From Cristatella mucedo (lineage: Eukaryota > Bryozoa > Phylactolaemata > Cristatellidae): 64,000 nt of DNA. The notes beneath the pieces were generated by a model. It saw nothing but the letters and a program-made list of their open reading frames with translations. It did not search any database and was not told the origin of the DNA. Both the position numbers and the translations under genes were made by a program. The DNA is taken from assembly GCA_009760855.2 (NCBI GenBank), contig WPIO01000007.1, positions 10,379,001 through 10,443,000 on the forward strand, given 5' to 3'. Below, piece after piece: positions 22,770-62,525 of this stretch (the stretch's first letter is position 1; each line of letters begins with the position of its first letter).

Positions 22770-22910
22770 TCGACTCCGCGTATAAGAATATCTTTTATAG
22801 GAATACTCCTCAATAAGAATAGCAGTTCCGCGTCCCAGATTTACTCTAGCTATAGTCTCACTCCGCATATAGGAATACTCCGCCTATAAGAATGGCCACT
22901 TGCCGGCCCG
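22770..22910. repeat. Possible DNA-transposon terminus with repeated CCGCxTATAxGAATA units
   Basis: CAATCGACTCCGCGTATAAG is followed by further TATAGGAATACTCC and CCGCCTATAAGAAT units. The pattern resembles the ends of pogo/Tigger-like transposons, but no matching inverted partner was found nearby. Confidence 0.3.
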
Positions 22911-24315
22911 AGCGTAAACTTTTAAGCGGAGTCGACGGTATCGGTCTGCAGATAATTCAGAGGGTGACCACAGCCGCCGGTATACGCGACGAGGCTCCGG
23001 CATTGTCCAATCAGGTCAAATCTGCATTGTCACGTGACGGACACGTATCCGCTCGATTGCTTGTGCAGTTCCGCGAGAGCCTTTTCATGTTCACTGGATG
23101 CTATCAATCAACGCAGCACCTGCCAAGCATGTAATTAAGACTCACATTGTTGGCTGTCCGTTAAACTTTGACGGTGCCCAACGTGACCTATGTCAAGCTC
23201 TAATGGTCGTCTGCGTCCGTTGACTAAACTGAACTCGTGATACCGCAGTCTAGTAGCTCGTAGATATCACTATAACTTCGTAGACTAAGCAGTGATAACG
23301 ACCAAATGGAATATCTTATGGGAAGCATCAAACGTGAAGACGACAACGGGAACTTTCAAATAATTGGAAGTATAGAATTCCTACTAAAGAATCGCCTTGT
23401 GGTCGTAATTTTGGTGCTCCTGTTTCTGTCTGTCGACAGCCTGACTTACGGAAGCATACTTTGTGGACTGCTACAACGGCAAGTCATCGTCGCGCTTGCC
23501 TACTTGCCCCCTTACAGACTCAGCACATAAATTATCTACTTGCAACCTAGCGGTGAGGTGTAGCACTTCCCAACTCTGACCGTAGGTGCATGCAATTCTT
23601 AATTTTCCACTGAGAGTGAGGTGAAAGCCGCCACGGCTCTTCTGCTGACAGATAAACGAGGCTGCTGAATCAGCAGATATTAACTTTTCTTTACTGAATC
23701 ACTAAGGATCTTGCTAGCTCACCAGTTCTCTCGAGGCTCGGCTACTGTAACTATGTTTTGGCAAAACTGCCATCATAGCTGCAAGTCGCATGCTATAGCT
23801 GCGAGCTTGTTAGTGCGAAGTCTGTCGCAGAGCAAGTCTCAGAGCAGTAGCGTAGTTCTTACGGTAAGGAGGAGAACGGAAAAGGATAGATAAACTCACG
23901 TCCGTTGAACGGAAACTCAAATATTGCTACGCTACTTCAAGTGTTGCACAAGTACTGTAGGTATTTAAACAAATATTGGCCTAAAAATTTCGGGAGAGGT
24001 GAGCTTAAGCCTCTGAAGCATAGGTAAATTGTAAATCAATCTTTTTAGTTAAATGGTCTGTGTAATATCAAGGGCACTATGAGCTCTTTCGTATCGCTTG
24101 TCAATAACTAAAATGAAATAACCAAGTGAACCAAATATAGGGTTCTGAAATAAAACGGTTGACTTTGATCTTGGTGTAACCTAGAGGACCCCCTAATAAT
24201 GTTCTTAGCTACGCATAAGCACTCCGTGGGTATGGACAAGAAAAAAGGCGGGACTGCTCTGACCGTTGTACCAGGTTAGAGGGGGAGCTGGTCCAATCCA
24301 TCCCGCATTATGCTT
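22911..24315. other. No gene recognised
   Basis: Mixed-composition DNA. A 75-codon frame at 23306-23530 (+) contains one hydrophobic segment (VVVILVLLFLSVDSL) but has no family resemblance or clear gene context. Confidence 0.4.
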
Positions 24316-24492
24316 TAAATAAATAAATAAATATCCTAGCTGATTAGACAGCCTCTTTTTGTATAGCGACAGAAGAGCCATTACGGCTGTCATCACCGCT
24401 TAAACAGAATCGCCCACAGCAGGAATTGAACCCACGACCTCGGGACCAAGGTCGTGAAATCAACCACCTTACCTGGTGTGCCATCATGGCTT
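24316..24492 (-). mobile_element. SINE-2 copy (tRNA-like)
   Basis: On the - strand: GATGGCACACCAGG (A-box-like), CGTGGGTTCAATTCCTG with a consensus B box (GTTCAATTC), then GGCTCTTCTGTCGCTATA and a CAGCTAG-x-ATATTTATTTA tail. It shares its organisation with 40055-40180, 45805-45973 and 50113-50270 and has a tail unrelated to SINE-1. Confidence 0.8.
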
Positions 24493-24528
24493 TAGTTTCT
24501 AAGCATAAGGGAATCGCATGTGGCCTAA

Positions 24529-24687
<159 letters not shown>

Positions 24688-24779
24688 TGACCGAGCAACA
24701 CACAGGCATAGGATAAGTACGGTTGATCGAGCTCTGTCGGCAGTTGTGTAGGCCCCAATAGTGCAATGTGCACACAGCA

Positions 24780-24803
24780 CGATTGCACATTGCACATTGC
24801 ACA
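24780..24803. repeat. Short (GCACATT)n tandem repeat
   Basis: Three adjacent TTGCACA/GCACATT units. Confidence 0.8.
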
Positions 24804-25089
24804 TGTGTAGCACTTTGCTGGCCTTGGCTGAATCTTAGCCCGAACAAGAGCTGTTCGGAGGTGGGCTAGAACTCCTTTGTCCTGGAGCAGTGAGTCAGAG
24901 AGGAGCGTCAGTGCGGTTAGAGAGCAAGAGCTTAAGAGCAAGCCAGGAAGCTCTGAGACCAGCGGTGGCGATTCGGCCTTTAGAATTCGTCCGATACCGC
25001 GGGAGCTGCTGATTGATATTGGCTGGCCTGTCAACCTCCGCCATCACTGTCCAGAAAGAATCGTCTGGAACCTATTCGCCATTCAAGCT

Positions 25090-25920
25090 GGACAGAGGGG
25101 ACATTCCAGTGGCCAAGTGCCGGTATTAATTCCTTACCGTAATGGACCCTGGTGGCGGGCCCAATACCACTAAGCTCTTGCCCCATTGTCTCAGCTAAGT
25201 ATTTAAGAGTCGAGCGACGCTCACTCTGGGTCTTTTGTCTTTAGTCTCTTCTGGTCTTCTGTCCGGCTCTGCACTTCGACGCCGTCGGACTCGTTTCTCT
25301 GAAAGCGAGGGAGGAGGGCGGGCTGTCCGCCGACGATGGACGGAACAGGACAAGATAGCGCTATGAGGATTCGGTGGACTCCACCGAATACGGTGGTATC
25401 GCGCCCGAGCTGGCATTCTGTGTTTCTTTTGTGTTTTGTGTGTGCGCGCTAGCACGTGGTCTCGGCATAGGGATTTGCCGGTGCGAGCTAGGCGTAGTTG
25501 GCGTGTGTGGAGTCCTAGTTCTCCGGTTAGGGTTTAGGCTCCCGTTTGAGCTCTGTCTATTTGGGTCGTTCCCCAGTATATATGTAAGTAGTGTAAGTGT
25601 GGAGACCTGCGTCCTCCGCAAGACTGCTTGAGGTGGCGAGTGTGGAGTATTCCTGCCGCACAGGTGGAAACGGAGTCCTAGTTCTCCGGTTAGGGTTTAG
25701 GCTCTGGTTCGCACCCAGTGTGGAGAAGTATTCCCTCCGCAAGAGTGTTGGTGCTGTTGAGAACGTGCGAGGATTGTGGAGATAAAACTGAGCTAGACGC
25801 GCAGCGACTTTGTGCGCTTGCGAATAAAGTTCGGTAAAATCCCCAATTTGTGTGTCTCGCTTTCCAATTCACGCCGCGGACTCACGACCCCCTTTAGTAA
25901 CGGTAAGCACGTCGGCGCCA
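25090..25920 (+). mobile_element. Possible solo LTR or LTR-like block with internal duplications
   Basis: CTCTTTCCGG-type elements are absent, but the block contains a 33-bp perfect direct repeat (25509-25541 and 25672-25704, CGGTTAGGGTTTAGG core), a second duplicated motif (GTGTGGAG...CTCCGCAAGA at 25596 and 25719), an AATAAAG at about 25824, and GGCGCCAGAAACG near 25914 where a primer-binding site could lie. No gag or pol coding sequence follows. The LTR interpretation is tentative. Confidence 0.3.
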
Positions 25921-28249
25921 GAAACGCTCGTTTCGTGGCGGCCAGCCTATTGCGCGTAGGCGCGCACCGAACGGCAGTAGGCGCTAGATTACGCCGCTAG
26001 GTAAGCGGCAGGTCAAGCCTACCATGCCGAGCCTTCGGCGTCACACATGCACATTGCAGGATGCTAACTCTCGCATCAGCCATTATTGGCAAGTGATGCT
26101 ACTATGAAGCTCGATGCAATATTGCTGGCGGTATAGCGGGGTATCCAGGCAAGCCTGTGAAAGGGAATCAGCTTATATTAACTCCTAGCTGAGACGTGAG
26201 AAGAAATAAAACAACCGAAAGTTTAGCAGACCAACAGTTTATCGTTCGGGTATGTGGTACAATAATTTAAATACGCGGACTCTGTACACCAAAACTCACT
26301 GCATTTAACTCCAGATATTTCTCCTGGAGAGTAACCTCCAGAACCATAGCCAAAAGAGCACAAGTATTGCTATTCTCCTGCAAGCTTCTCAAGCTGTACG
26401 CTATGCTAAGACGGTTCAAGCTAAAGCAACCTACTTAAGTAAGAAAGGTCTAGGCTGCCACGGTGCCTAGGTAATTGGGGAGGCCCTGCAGAAAACAGCT
26501 AATACCTGGACTATTGTTATCAAAGTCTTTAATTCAGGTTTTCAGCCACAGCTTGGGGGTTTGTACGCCACAGCTTAGACGATGGTGAACAAAAGTATTC
26601 TCTTGTACTGACGGTATTGATTATTTGTGCTATTGTTAATGCATTAAGTATCAACCCATTCATTTTGAATGCAAGTATGTATCAGCCTATTTATTTTGAA
26701 TGTAAATGATTCCGTCCGTTCGTGAATCCGGCCGGAAGTCCATAAACACGTCACTGACGTCACGCTTTGCCCCATATGATTGAAAATGTAAGACAATTCG
26801 AGACGATTCTATTCTTTTTTCATTTCAATGTTCAATCTTCATCCAGAGAATCACTTGCTTGATTTTCTACAGTTTAGTGCACTTCAGTGGTCTACCGTAG
26901 CCTAAACTCCATATTTCTGGGGTACTGGCACCCACAGCCAGCCATGCCCGTTGGGAGAGTACTACCAACAGTATAGCTTCAAGCACTTACTTGGCATCGA
27001 ATGTAAACGTGGGGTTAGCGCTCTAGGGCAATTCTCTAACAAGTTTTATACATTCGTTGGCAACTCTATGGTTGTGCTCGAGAGCACAGCTGGATTTTTA
27101 AATTGCCTCACCGTCCAAAAATAAAGAATTGCCATGCCAGCGAGTTCCAATGGCAGCACACGCATGGAGTACAAGTTGACTTGCGGCTCCTTATTTGGGG
27201 AGTCGTTTGCATGCTAGGGCTTGGTCTCTATGAATTGCTATTTGTTTTCATGACATCATTTCGTTTCATTGCTGTGTTCATTGCCAGCCTTAGCATTAAT
27301 TTGCACACTTTACATTTTCAATTTTCAATCTTCAAGCTTGTACTAAAACTCAGCTGAAGCCAAAGGTCACTTCGTACGAGTTTAGTTGACATTTTTCTGC
27401 ATTGCAGTCTCGATAGGACAGCTAGTCTGATTATGACATTGCTATTCAGTGCAACGTTTTGGTATTTCTTTAATAACGACAGCACTTATCTGGTGCTTCA
27501 TTAATTACCGCGATCGATATACAAACGACAGTATATTGGGCCGATCGTTACAGCAGAAGTACTAATTGAATAGGATGCTCGATTAGCTGTCAGAGGAATG
27601 CGCTTCGCGCGAGCCTCAGGCGAACTCAAGACAAAAGCCCAGTTTGAAGAGTAAAGCACAGCCAAGTCGCAGGGGAATCAATTGCCGGTAAGCAAAGCGA
27701 ACTACTGCGGTTACAGAATCGAACTTGCTGGCCGTGGCTGGTGCATGAACTCGAGACTGCTTGCCAGAATGGTGGAGTGTAAAATCTCGAAAACAATTAC
27801 ATCTCAAGATCTGTCGGTGGTGCAGGTACATACTCTATTCGGATCATGGCGACAACAAAATAGCTGAAAATTAGTGTAATTATAGAGTATAATTACTACA
27901 GAGAATATACCTTGTTCATTAGATGCAGCAAATATGTGCTCCTTCTTTCGACCGCGTGCATCGAGCGACTCTTTCTTTTGTAAACACGTGCTTAGACATC
28001 TTTTATTAGGTTAGCAATATTTTTACATTTAGCAGGTGTAATAGTACTTACTGAATTGTATAAGAAGTCTCTTCTGTCTACGTTGATGCTCGCACGTCCC
28101 ACCCCGTGTTGCATCGTTAGCTCGATAAGAACCGGCGGCTAATGTCTATGACATTATCCTGGTGGAATCCATGTAATGGAAATATAATTTGCTGGAATTA
28201 CCGAGTCATGTCACTAATGAGCAAGAACGATAAATACAAATAAATTATT
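25921..28249. other. No gene recognised
   Basis: AT-rich DNA with short open frames only. A frame at 27103-27357 (+) has a hydrophobic stretch but no motif. Confidence 0.45.
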
Positions 28250-28405
28250 TGTTTTGCGCCCTACGAGAACTTAGGCCTCTATTAAGGCGCTTCACGTATA
28301 CCGTTAGGCTCGATCCCAAGACCTCGGTCATGTCACATTTACCTTGATCTTTGTTCGAGGGGAGCACCTTGACTCTTGGGCCAAACCGGCGCGGCAGACT
28401 ATGCC
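28250..28405 (-). mobile_element. SINE-1 copy
   Basis: The + strand reads the complement of the tail (GCGCCCTACGAGAACTTAGG, AAGGCGCTTCAC), then GCTCGATCCCAAGACCTCGG (B-box region) and GGGCCAAACCGGCGCGGC (A-box end). Diverged. Confidence 0.8.
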
Positions 28406-31182
28406 TCCGTTAGATGCGATCTACCGGCCACTTCTGGCTGTCCAACCTTATTACAGAAGTTCGTAGTTCCCCACCAAAATACTCTTACTTGACAGGCCGT
28501 TATTGATTGCTTTAAAACTCAGGTCGATGACCCCAGTCAAACCGGCTCATTTCTCGACTATGTTTATCTTATGCTTGGTCCAACACGTTTGTCTTACTGC
28601 TCATGTTGGTGGCCATATTCCGAATTATGTGATCTGATCATATGCCGGCCCAATAACCTAATATGCCAGATTTCTACCTCGGATCGTTGCTTTAGCTCGT
28701 TTAGAATACCAGCTCCTTGGCATGACCATAGGAGCATAGAGTTTACCCAAACGCTACTTGAAAATAAGTAATTACCGAGAAATTTTTTGTAAATCGATGC
28801 AATAGAGGTCTTCTTGGCCTAGCGATTTGACTGCCGACAGCTTAGATACCCTCATTGAAAAACAACTAAACTTATGAGTGCTCTCGACGAGCCAACTTTC
28901 CAGTCTATCCGTTTAGGCAGCCCTGTAGATACGTTTCTATTCACCAAAAAATGAAAAAAACATGCTTAATGTTAAGCGCAGGCTTGAACCCCCCATTAAG
29001 AAGTCTGGGTCTAACGCCAATCGTGCTAAATTTAAAGATGGCATCCGTGTCTACAACTGACAACTTAGAAAAGCCAGACCAGGACCTTTTTTTTTGGATA
29101 GCAAACTTAGTCAGACCCTATACAAATAGATAACACAATGAATGCTTTGCGTGAAAATTCAGTTTTTAACTCACTGGATATTAACTATACGGCCGATAAG
29201 TTTTCCACCTTGCTCGAGAAATAATTGCACATGCATTCGCGCCTCCATAAAACCACTTCCGACTAATGTACACGTTGTCACAGCCTGTAACAATTATCTT
29301 AATAACTTATTTTCTGCGGTTTCTATACACATGAAGTGATTACTACAATAAAGTCATGTAAAAAGAGCTCGTCACATGAAGACCCTATACTACATCTTCT
29401 TCATTCTTACTTAGCGGAAAAACAGATTAAATATAAATTAAGGTTTCTTATTTTTTCTCCAGGATGAAGGGGGTTCTCGTGAGCCTCAAATCGACCGTCA
29501 TTCAACTAGTTATTATAAAACCTGGACTGGATTCTGAAACAATCGCTCAGTTTCCCTTCTTCCTTTGGTCCAACATTCTCGAAAGGATTGTCACTAAGTA
29601 GCTTGTTGAGCAAACAGGCAAGAATGTGTTGGGTGAGAAACAACTAGGTCTGTACAATCTGTCTCAGAGGACGACACTCCATTGAAACTCCCTCCTCGTT
29701 CAACCTACGGCTTTGGAACCTGCGACGATGATGGTACCGTCACTACCATGGGGCCCAGCGTTTGACACTTTTGATCCCGGTAGCCTACTTGATCGACTAA
29801 GCACAATGGTCGCTGTGGGGCTGAGGCTCAGGTGTAGATTAAATCGTACTTGTCCGGTCATGCTAGCAAGGTGTCGAGCGTGTCACGTCTCATCTAACAG
29901 GCCGATTAGACATTGAGTTCCATTAGGGTTCCTTCTCGATCTCATTCTTTCACGCTTTGATTTTTCGTAAATATTATCCTTCTCGAATCTAAATGCATTA
30001 CAAAGACCGGTTTGAATTAGTACTCTGGCGAATGCATATCTACTGAGCCATAGGAATGTGAGGTGTTGAGTTCTGCAGTGGTGGTCGAGAGCTCGTACCT
30101 GTTTAATAACGTTTACCTAGCTTAGGAATGGCTTTTTGTTGAATAATGGTGCTCTAGCTGAACTCATCACAGCGATTGCATACTGCTAGTCACAGGAATT
30201 CGTTTCCTGCATTTTTTTTTTATTGAATGCAACCTCTACCAGATTCATCTGATCACATTCACACCGGCTCCTGGCCAGACTGAAATGCATCCGCAAGCCT
30301 AACCCTTCGAATTAAGCACGAAAAGACACGTTGAATATTAATTTTTTTGCAAAATATAACAGACTTACATGACAGACGACACTCAAAACCGCGAACCATT
30401 TCAAATATACTTTCGCAACAGCAGAGCTAAAGGCAAAAGGGTAAGTGGCCAACATAAGAAAACCGAACAACACAAGGGCATAACAGCTGGTCCCAAAAAC
30501 AGGTCGGGGCGAGTTAAGAAGTACATCACCCAAGAGCAACACCGTATACGTATTGACAACAAATTTAAGGTAACTGATGCAATTAAATAACTAGCTTGCA
30601 AAGCTGCGGATGTATATGGCAAATGTGTATGGCGAGCGAGATTAGGATATCCGCATTCAGGCACATTCACCGGCTGATAACAGATAAAAGAGATGGCTCT
30701 ATACTGCAGATGGACAGCTAGACCATAGACAGTATAAGAGAGAGACCCAGCACGTCAAGATCATTGAAAGCAGAAACATATTTCAGCAGTATTTGGCAGA
30801 CATGAAAGTTGGTTTTAGCCACCCTCCCATTGTTAAATCCTGCTTAAATTAACGTACCAAGCAGCCGGGAAGCACTAAAATGTCTTCCAAGGCATCAACC
30901 ATTCATCTAGAAGCATTGGACATCCAGAACAATAGCCATCAACGCCTGCCTGCCAGTGCCTTGACATTCATTACCTACAGTGCGGCTTTCAACAAGCCCA
31001 AAATGGCATGCACAAGCACAGCTAACTGCATTTGCACCATAGCTCCACGTGGATCACACAGATTCTGGAAACAGAGCGTCGTTGAGGTTTAACACTAGCT
31101 CATGTGCTAAAGAGATCCATAAAAGACCACTAGGCAAGGCATAGAAGTAGCACAATACATGATTTGTCGTAAAGGCAAGGCC
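28406..31182. other. ICA1 3' flank and intergenic DNA; no other gene recognised
   Basis: AT-rich DNA without recognisable exons. The part nearest 31182 should contain the ICA1 3' untranslated region. The only canonical AATAAA found on the - strand within about 1 kb of the stop is at 30219-30224. Confidence 0.4.
30219..30224 (-). terminator. ICA1: Candidate poly(A) signal of ICA1
   Basis: AATAAA on the - strand about 960 bases beyond the ICA1 stop codon. No closer canonical hexamer was seen. A variant hexamer could be used instead. Confidence 0.25.
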
Positions 31183-58825
<27,643 letters not shown>

Positions 58826-59407
58826 CTGGCCGTAAGAGCCATGGCCGAGAAGCCCACTGCCGTAGCTATGGTTACCAAGCAGCACCCGAATGCTTTATTT
58901 GAATTTGGACGCAGTCATTCCCAACATACCGGAGCCAGCATCACGACACAGCGCAAAGGAGCTACTTTGCTGACACAGTCAACGCGAATGGCTGGGAATC
59001 AAACAAAATAGCCGAGACATGACACACACGATTAATTTCCGGTAAAATAACTTCGTCGAAATACCCAGCTGGTGGAAGGGATCAAGCCAGGTTCGAAATA
59101 TTTCTATGCATGCTATTTTTTTCGTAAGCAGGCTGAAGACATGTATGATAAAAAGTCTACATGGCTGCAAATTGCTTGAGAATAAAACCGAGTGGTCATG
59201 GTCCGAAGCTACAATCTGTACTGCATAGATGGTTCTACCAGCTCATAAAATATTATTAAAAAAAACTAGCAAACCACAAAGATATTAACTATGAAGCCGC
59301 CTTGTGAGTTGCCAGAGACTTCACAAAAACTCTCCACAGTCACATACACTAGCATATACCTGCATGCATGTATAGGGTAAACATAAAGTCTGATCGCAAC
59401 TTAAAAC
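58826..59407. other. Upstream of the recognised ICA1 exons, no feature recognised
   Basis: Should contain intron sequence and possibly the true start of exon A. No initiator exon could be identified. Confidence 0.4.
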
Positions 59408-59633
59408 CTCAAAACATCTGTGACAGAAGCATGCATTAGGGCACATATAAAATGAGTTCTTACAGTGTGTACACTCCATTTTCATTTTTATGTCATCACA
59501 TCCTAAACTGAGTAAACATGCTCAAAACATCTGTGACAGAAGCATGCATTAGGGCATATATAAAATGAGTTCTTACAGTGTGTACACCCCATTTTCATTT
59601 TTGTCATCAGATCCTAAACTTAATAAACATGGC
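59408..59633. repeat. 113-bp tandem duplication
   Basis: Two adjacent units (59408-59520 and 59521-59633) begin CTCAAAACATCTGTGACAGA and differ at only a few positions. They are a recent duplication of unique-looking sequence. Confidence 0.93.
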
Positions 59634-59695
59634 AATGCTAGATTCTAGCGAACAACTGATTTCTCCAAGACCCCCCCTTTTGCCTAGAGGTTAGT

Positions 59696-60485
59696 AATAA
59701 TAATATATTTCTATAAAGCCCTCAGAGAACTTAATCTCTGCTTAGGCACTTCACATGCACAGCAAAGGAAGCATGACCGTGTGGTTAGTGGTAACATGCA
59801 AGATGTTAACACACGGTATGGTTAGTCGGAAAATGCAGTGTCGGTATGCATACACAGAACAAAGAAAAATTAACAATGACCACCAAATGCTGTTAGAAGG
59901 TGTTTTTAGCTTCCTTTTGAATGACGTCTAGTCAGGGGATATCGTAATGTCAGTAGGGAGTGAGTTCTAGGCTTTGAGAGCATACAGATTAACCATACGG
60001 TCTTTAAAGGATTTCAGGTTCGTCCGAGACATAGCTAAACGATTTGTGTCAAAGTAGCAGGTGTTATGATGCCTATCCTGGTAGAAGAGTAGTCTTGATA
60101 GGTAGGCTGAAATCAGAGAATCAGGAGACCTAAAAGTGAGTGACAAAACCTTAAAGTCAATAACCTCCTTGATTGGGAATCAATGCAGGTCGGCAGGAGG
60201 CCATGTAATGTGGCCACTGCGAAGCTCACGGCAGAAAAGCCTGGCTGCAGAGTTTACACAAACCGTGAGTGCCTGATTGCATAGGCCGATAGACCTACAA
60301 GTAGTGAGTTACAGAAGTCGAGACAGGATGTCAAAAATGCATGAACCAACTTGGATGTAGTATCCCTGTTTAAGCAGGCCAAGATTTTTGCAATGATAAG
60401 AAGCTGAAAGTATGCAGACTTGAATATGGAGCTGATGTGGTCGTCTAGTGAAAGGTCACTCTAGAACAGGACACCTAGATTTCGT
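59696..60485 (-). mobile_element. LINE-A 3' copy
   Basis: The + strand reads the complement of the hairpin (AAGCCCTCAGAGAACTTAAT), the GGTTAGTGGTAACATGC block, then GGATTTCAGGTTCGTCCGAG and TTGATTGGGAATCAATGCAG, in the same order as the copy at 40875-41600. The coding frame is broken by stops. Confidence 0.85.
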
Positions 60486-60489
60486 AAGA

Positions 60490-60660
60490 AAAAATACAAT
60501 GTTATTCATTTGCATAGCACAGTAAAAGAACTTATTCTATATCCATGTGCTTCACATATGCCGCAGGGCTCATGGCCACGACCTCGGTCATCGAATGCAT
60601 TCACCTTGACCTCGGTCGTTAAAAGTGAGAAACTTCACCTCTGGGCCAAACCAGGGTGGT
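60490..60660 (-). mobile_element. SINE-1 copy inserted between LINE fragments
   Basis: Tail complement (AAAGAACTTATTCTATATCC), GGGCTCATGGCCACGACCTC (mutated B box) and CTGGGCCAAACCAGGG. Confidence 0.8.
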
Positions 60661-61860
60661 AGATGCTAGGGGTGACATGCTGGCAGAGCCGAGTTTTAGC
60701 ATTCAGCTTTTTTGACTTCGAGATGATATTCAGGATGAGGTCAGTCGCGGCAGGCTGGAATGCAAACAATGAGGTGCTGCGAGAAATTGAGGGAGATGAG
60801 GCCTGTCAGGATGCTTTTGAAGGAGATGAGTCTAATGGGGACGCTGTTACCTTAGGGATAGACTCTCTGATCTTGCTGACAAAGAAGGTAGTGAAGGTAA
60901 GGAGCTAAACTGGGCGAGGTTAAGTAGTTGATGGTAGACATAAGTACTTTTTGGATTGTGCACCTGAGATTTCACTACGACTTCATAGAAGCTAGACTGC
61001 CTTTGCTAGAATAGATAGGTTTGATTTACAGTAGTAGTACTGACATGCCTGTCAATGACAGTCATTTCTGATCTTTTATATGCTTCCTTAAGCTTGGGCT
61101 CAGTAGTCCTAGCTTGTTTAACGTCTGCGGTAAACCATAGGCCATCTGGGCAAGATGTGTGCTTTGTCAGGGGTGCATAATCATTAATAATGTCCGATGG
61201 TATTGCAGCATTCTACTAGTGAGGACAGGTCGTAAGGAGGACTGAGAAGCAGGGGCGCTGAACATATTTTCGTATGGACAGCATCAATGTCAAGGGTCGT
61301 AAGGTTTCGTAATTCACAGATGATTTTGGAAGAGTGACGATAAAACAGCAGATTGAATGATTCCCCATGAGGTCTGATGTGCAGAATTTGTAACTACAAC
61401 AGGAGACGATGAGGTGACAGCACATGAGCCACATAAGACAATGAGTCAGTCAGTGCATAAAATTCGGCACTAAAGGCACGAGAGTCGTCGTCAAAATGAA
61501 CGTTAAATTCACCTAGAACGAGAAAGGGATGCTTTCTTGCACATAGACTCAAGATAAGGTAAGACAAATCAGAGATAAAGGGGGACGTGGTATCTGAGGA
61601 GGGACGGTGATTTACAGTCACTATTGGCAATTTGCTGTTACAGGATTGCTTTGAGTGGACTGTAAACGGTCTCAATTTGAGGGAGGAGCGAGCAACAATG
61701 GCGACTTCTTGGCCAGTTTTGATTTATCAAGGGGTATGCAAGAAAGAGAAGCTTGCTGGGTGACCTCGGTTATGGTCAGGCAGTTAGTCGATTTCAGCTC
61801 GGTCTCGGTCAGAGTCAAGTTCGTCGTCAAGGATCACGTCGAATATTATTAGGGGTTTAT
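60661..61860 (-). mobile_element. LINE endonuclease region fragment
   Basis: On the - strand, 61675-61394 encodes an apurinic-type endonuclease piece: IVTVNHRPSSDT, FISDLSYLI, LVLGEFNVHFDDDSRAFSAE and YVAHVLSPHR. These match the IYRPP, LGDFN-x-H-x-DD and QHV-x-x-PTH blocks of CR1/L2 LINEs. The linker before the RT continues toward 60700 (FFVSKIRESI). RT itself is missing on this side, so the copy is internally deleted. Confidence 0.8.
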
Positions 61861-61869
61861 TTTGCATCG

Positions 61870-62110
61870 AGCAAGGGTTTCACAAGAAAACTTTCACTGG
61901 GGCTATAATTAGCCTGATGACTAATAAAGTTAATGGGATCTTGCTGTCGATTTTGATTAACACTGCTGATAGGTCGAGCAGGAGTAATGCAGTGCTCCTA
62001 CCAATATGATTACTGAGGGTGTCGTTAGCTACACGGAGAGGAGTAGCGTTTTCTAATCCAATGAGGATTTCCCAAGTAGCCAATCTTTTCTAAACGTTCC
62101 ACAAGTTGCT
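61870..62110 (-). mobile_element. LINE reverse-transcriptase fragment
   Basis: The - strand shows LRVANDTLSNHIGRSTALLL and LDLSAVLIKIDSKI, equivalent to the LL-x-VxND and LDLSAAFDTIDH blocks, where the catalytic Asp pair has decayed. It lies 5' of the endonuclease fragment, the reverse of the order in an intact element, so it is an independent fragment or a rearrangement. Confidence 0.75.
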
Positions 62111-62164
62111 GGTGAAACCCTTCCAAGGGTCGTAAACAAAATAGGAACAGTTAGGTGAGAATTA

Positions 62165-62525
62165 TAGGGAACTTTAGAATTCACACGAGGCCTGGAACTC
62201 ACTCCCGACTTGCGTCAGAACATCCCCTGACTTGACCAGATTTAAAAGGAACTTAAAAACACACCTATTTAGGACAGCGTTTAGTGGGTCCCTGTGATTC
62301 GTCCTTGATGTGCTTATGCGTGCTGACACCGTGCATGCTGCCACTAACCACATTTGCATGCTGACCATGTGCATGTCACCCCTAACCATATTATTCTTGT
62401 TGTTTATCAAGCATGATATTACCAACCAATCGCGTTTGCCTTTGCAGCAAATGTAAAGCGCCTAGAAAGAGATTGAGTTCTCTGAGGGCGCTTTATCAAG
62501 TGAATTATCATTATTATTATTAGTT
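62165..62525 (+). mobile_element. LINE-A 3' end
   Basis: The + strand begins with the last coding block ([14 protein letters not shown]-like TTTAAAAGGAACTTAAAAAC) and continues through the CCACTAACCACATTTGCATG unit to AAGCGCCTAGAAAGAGATTG...GGGCGCTTTATCAAG and an ATT/ATC run. The tail is well preserved. Confidence 0.88.

Noticed and set aside
25509-25704. GGTTAGGGTTTAGG resembling telomeric repeats
   Set aside because: Only one or two units in each of two duplicated segments; not a telomeric array.
30369-30590. Basic 73-codon frame (+)
   Set aside because: No recognisable motif or homologue, no splice context; length is compatible with chance.
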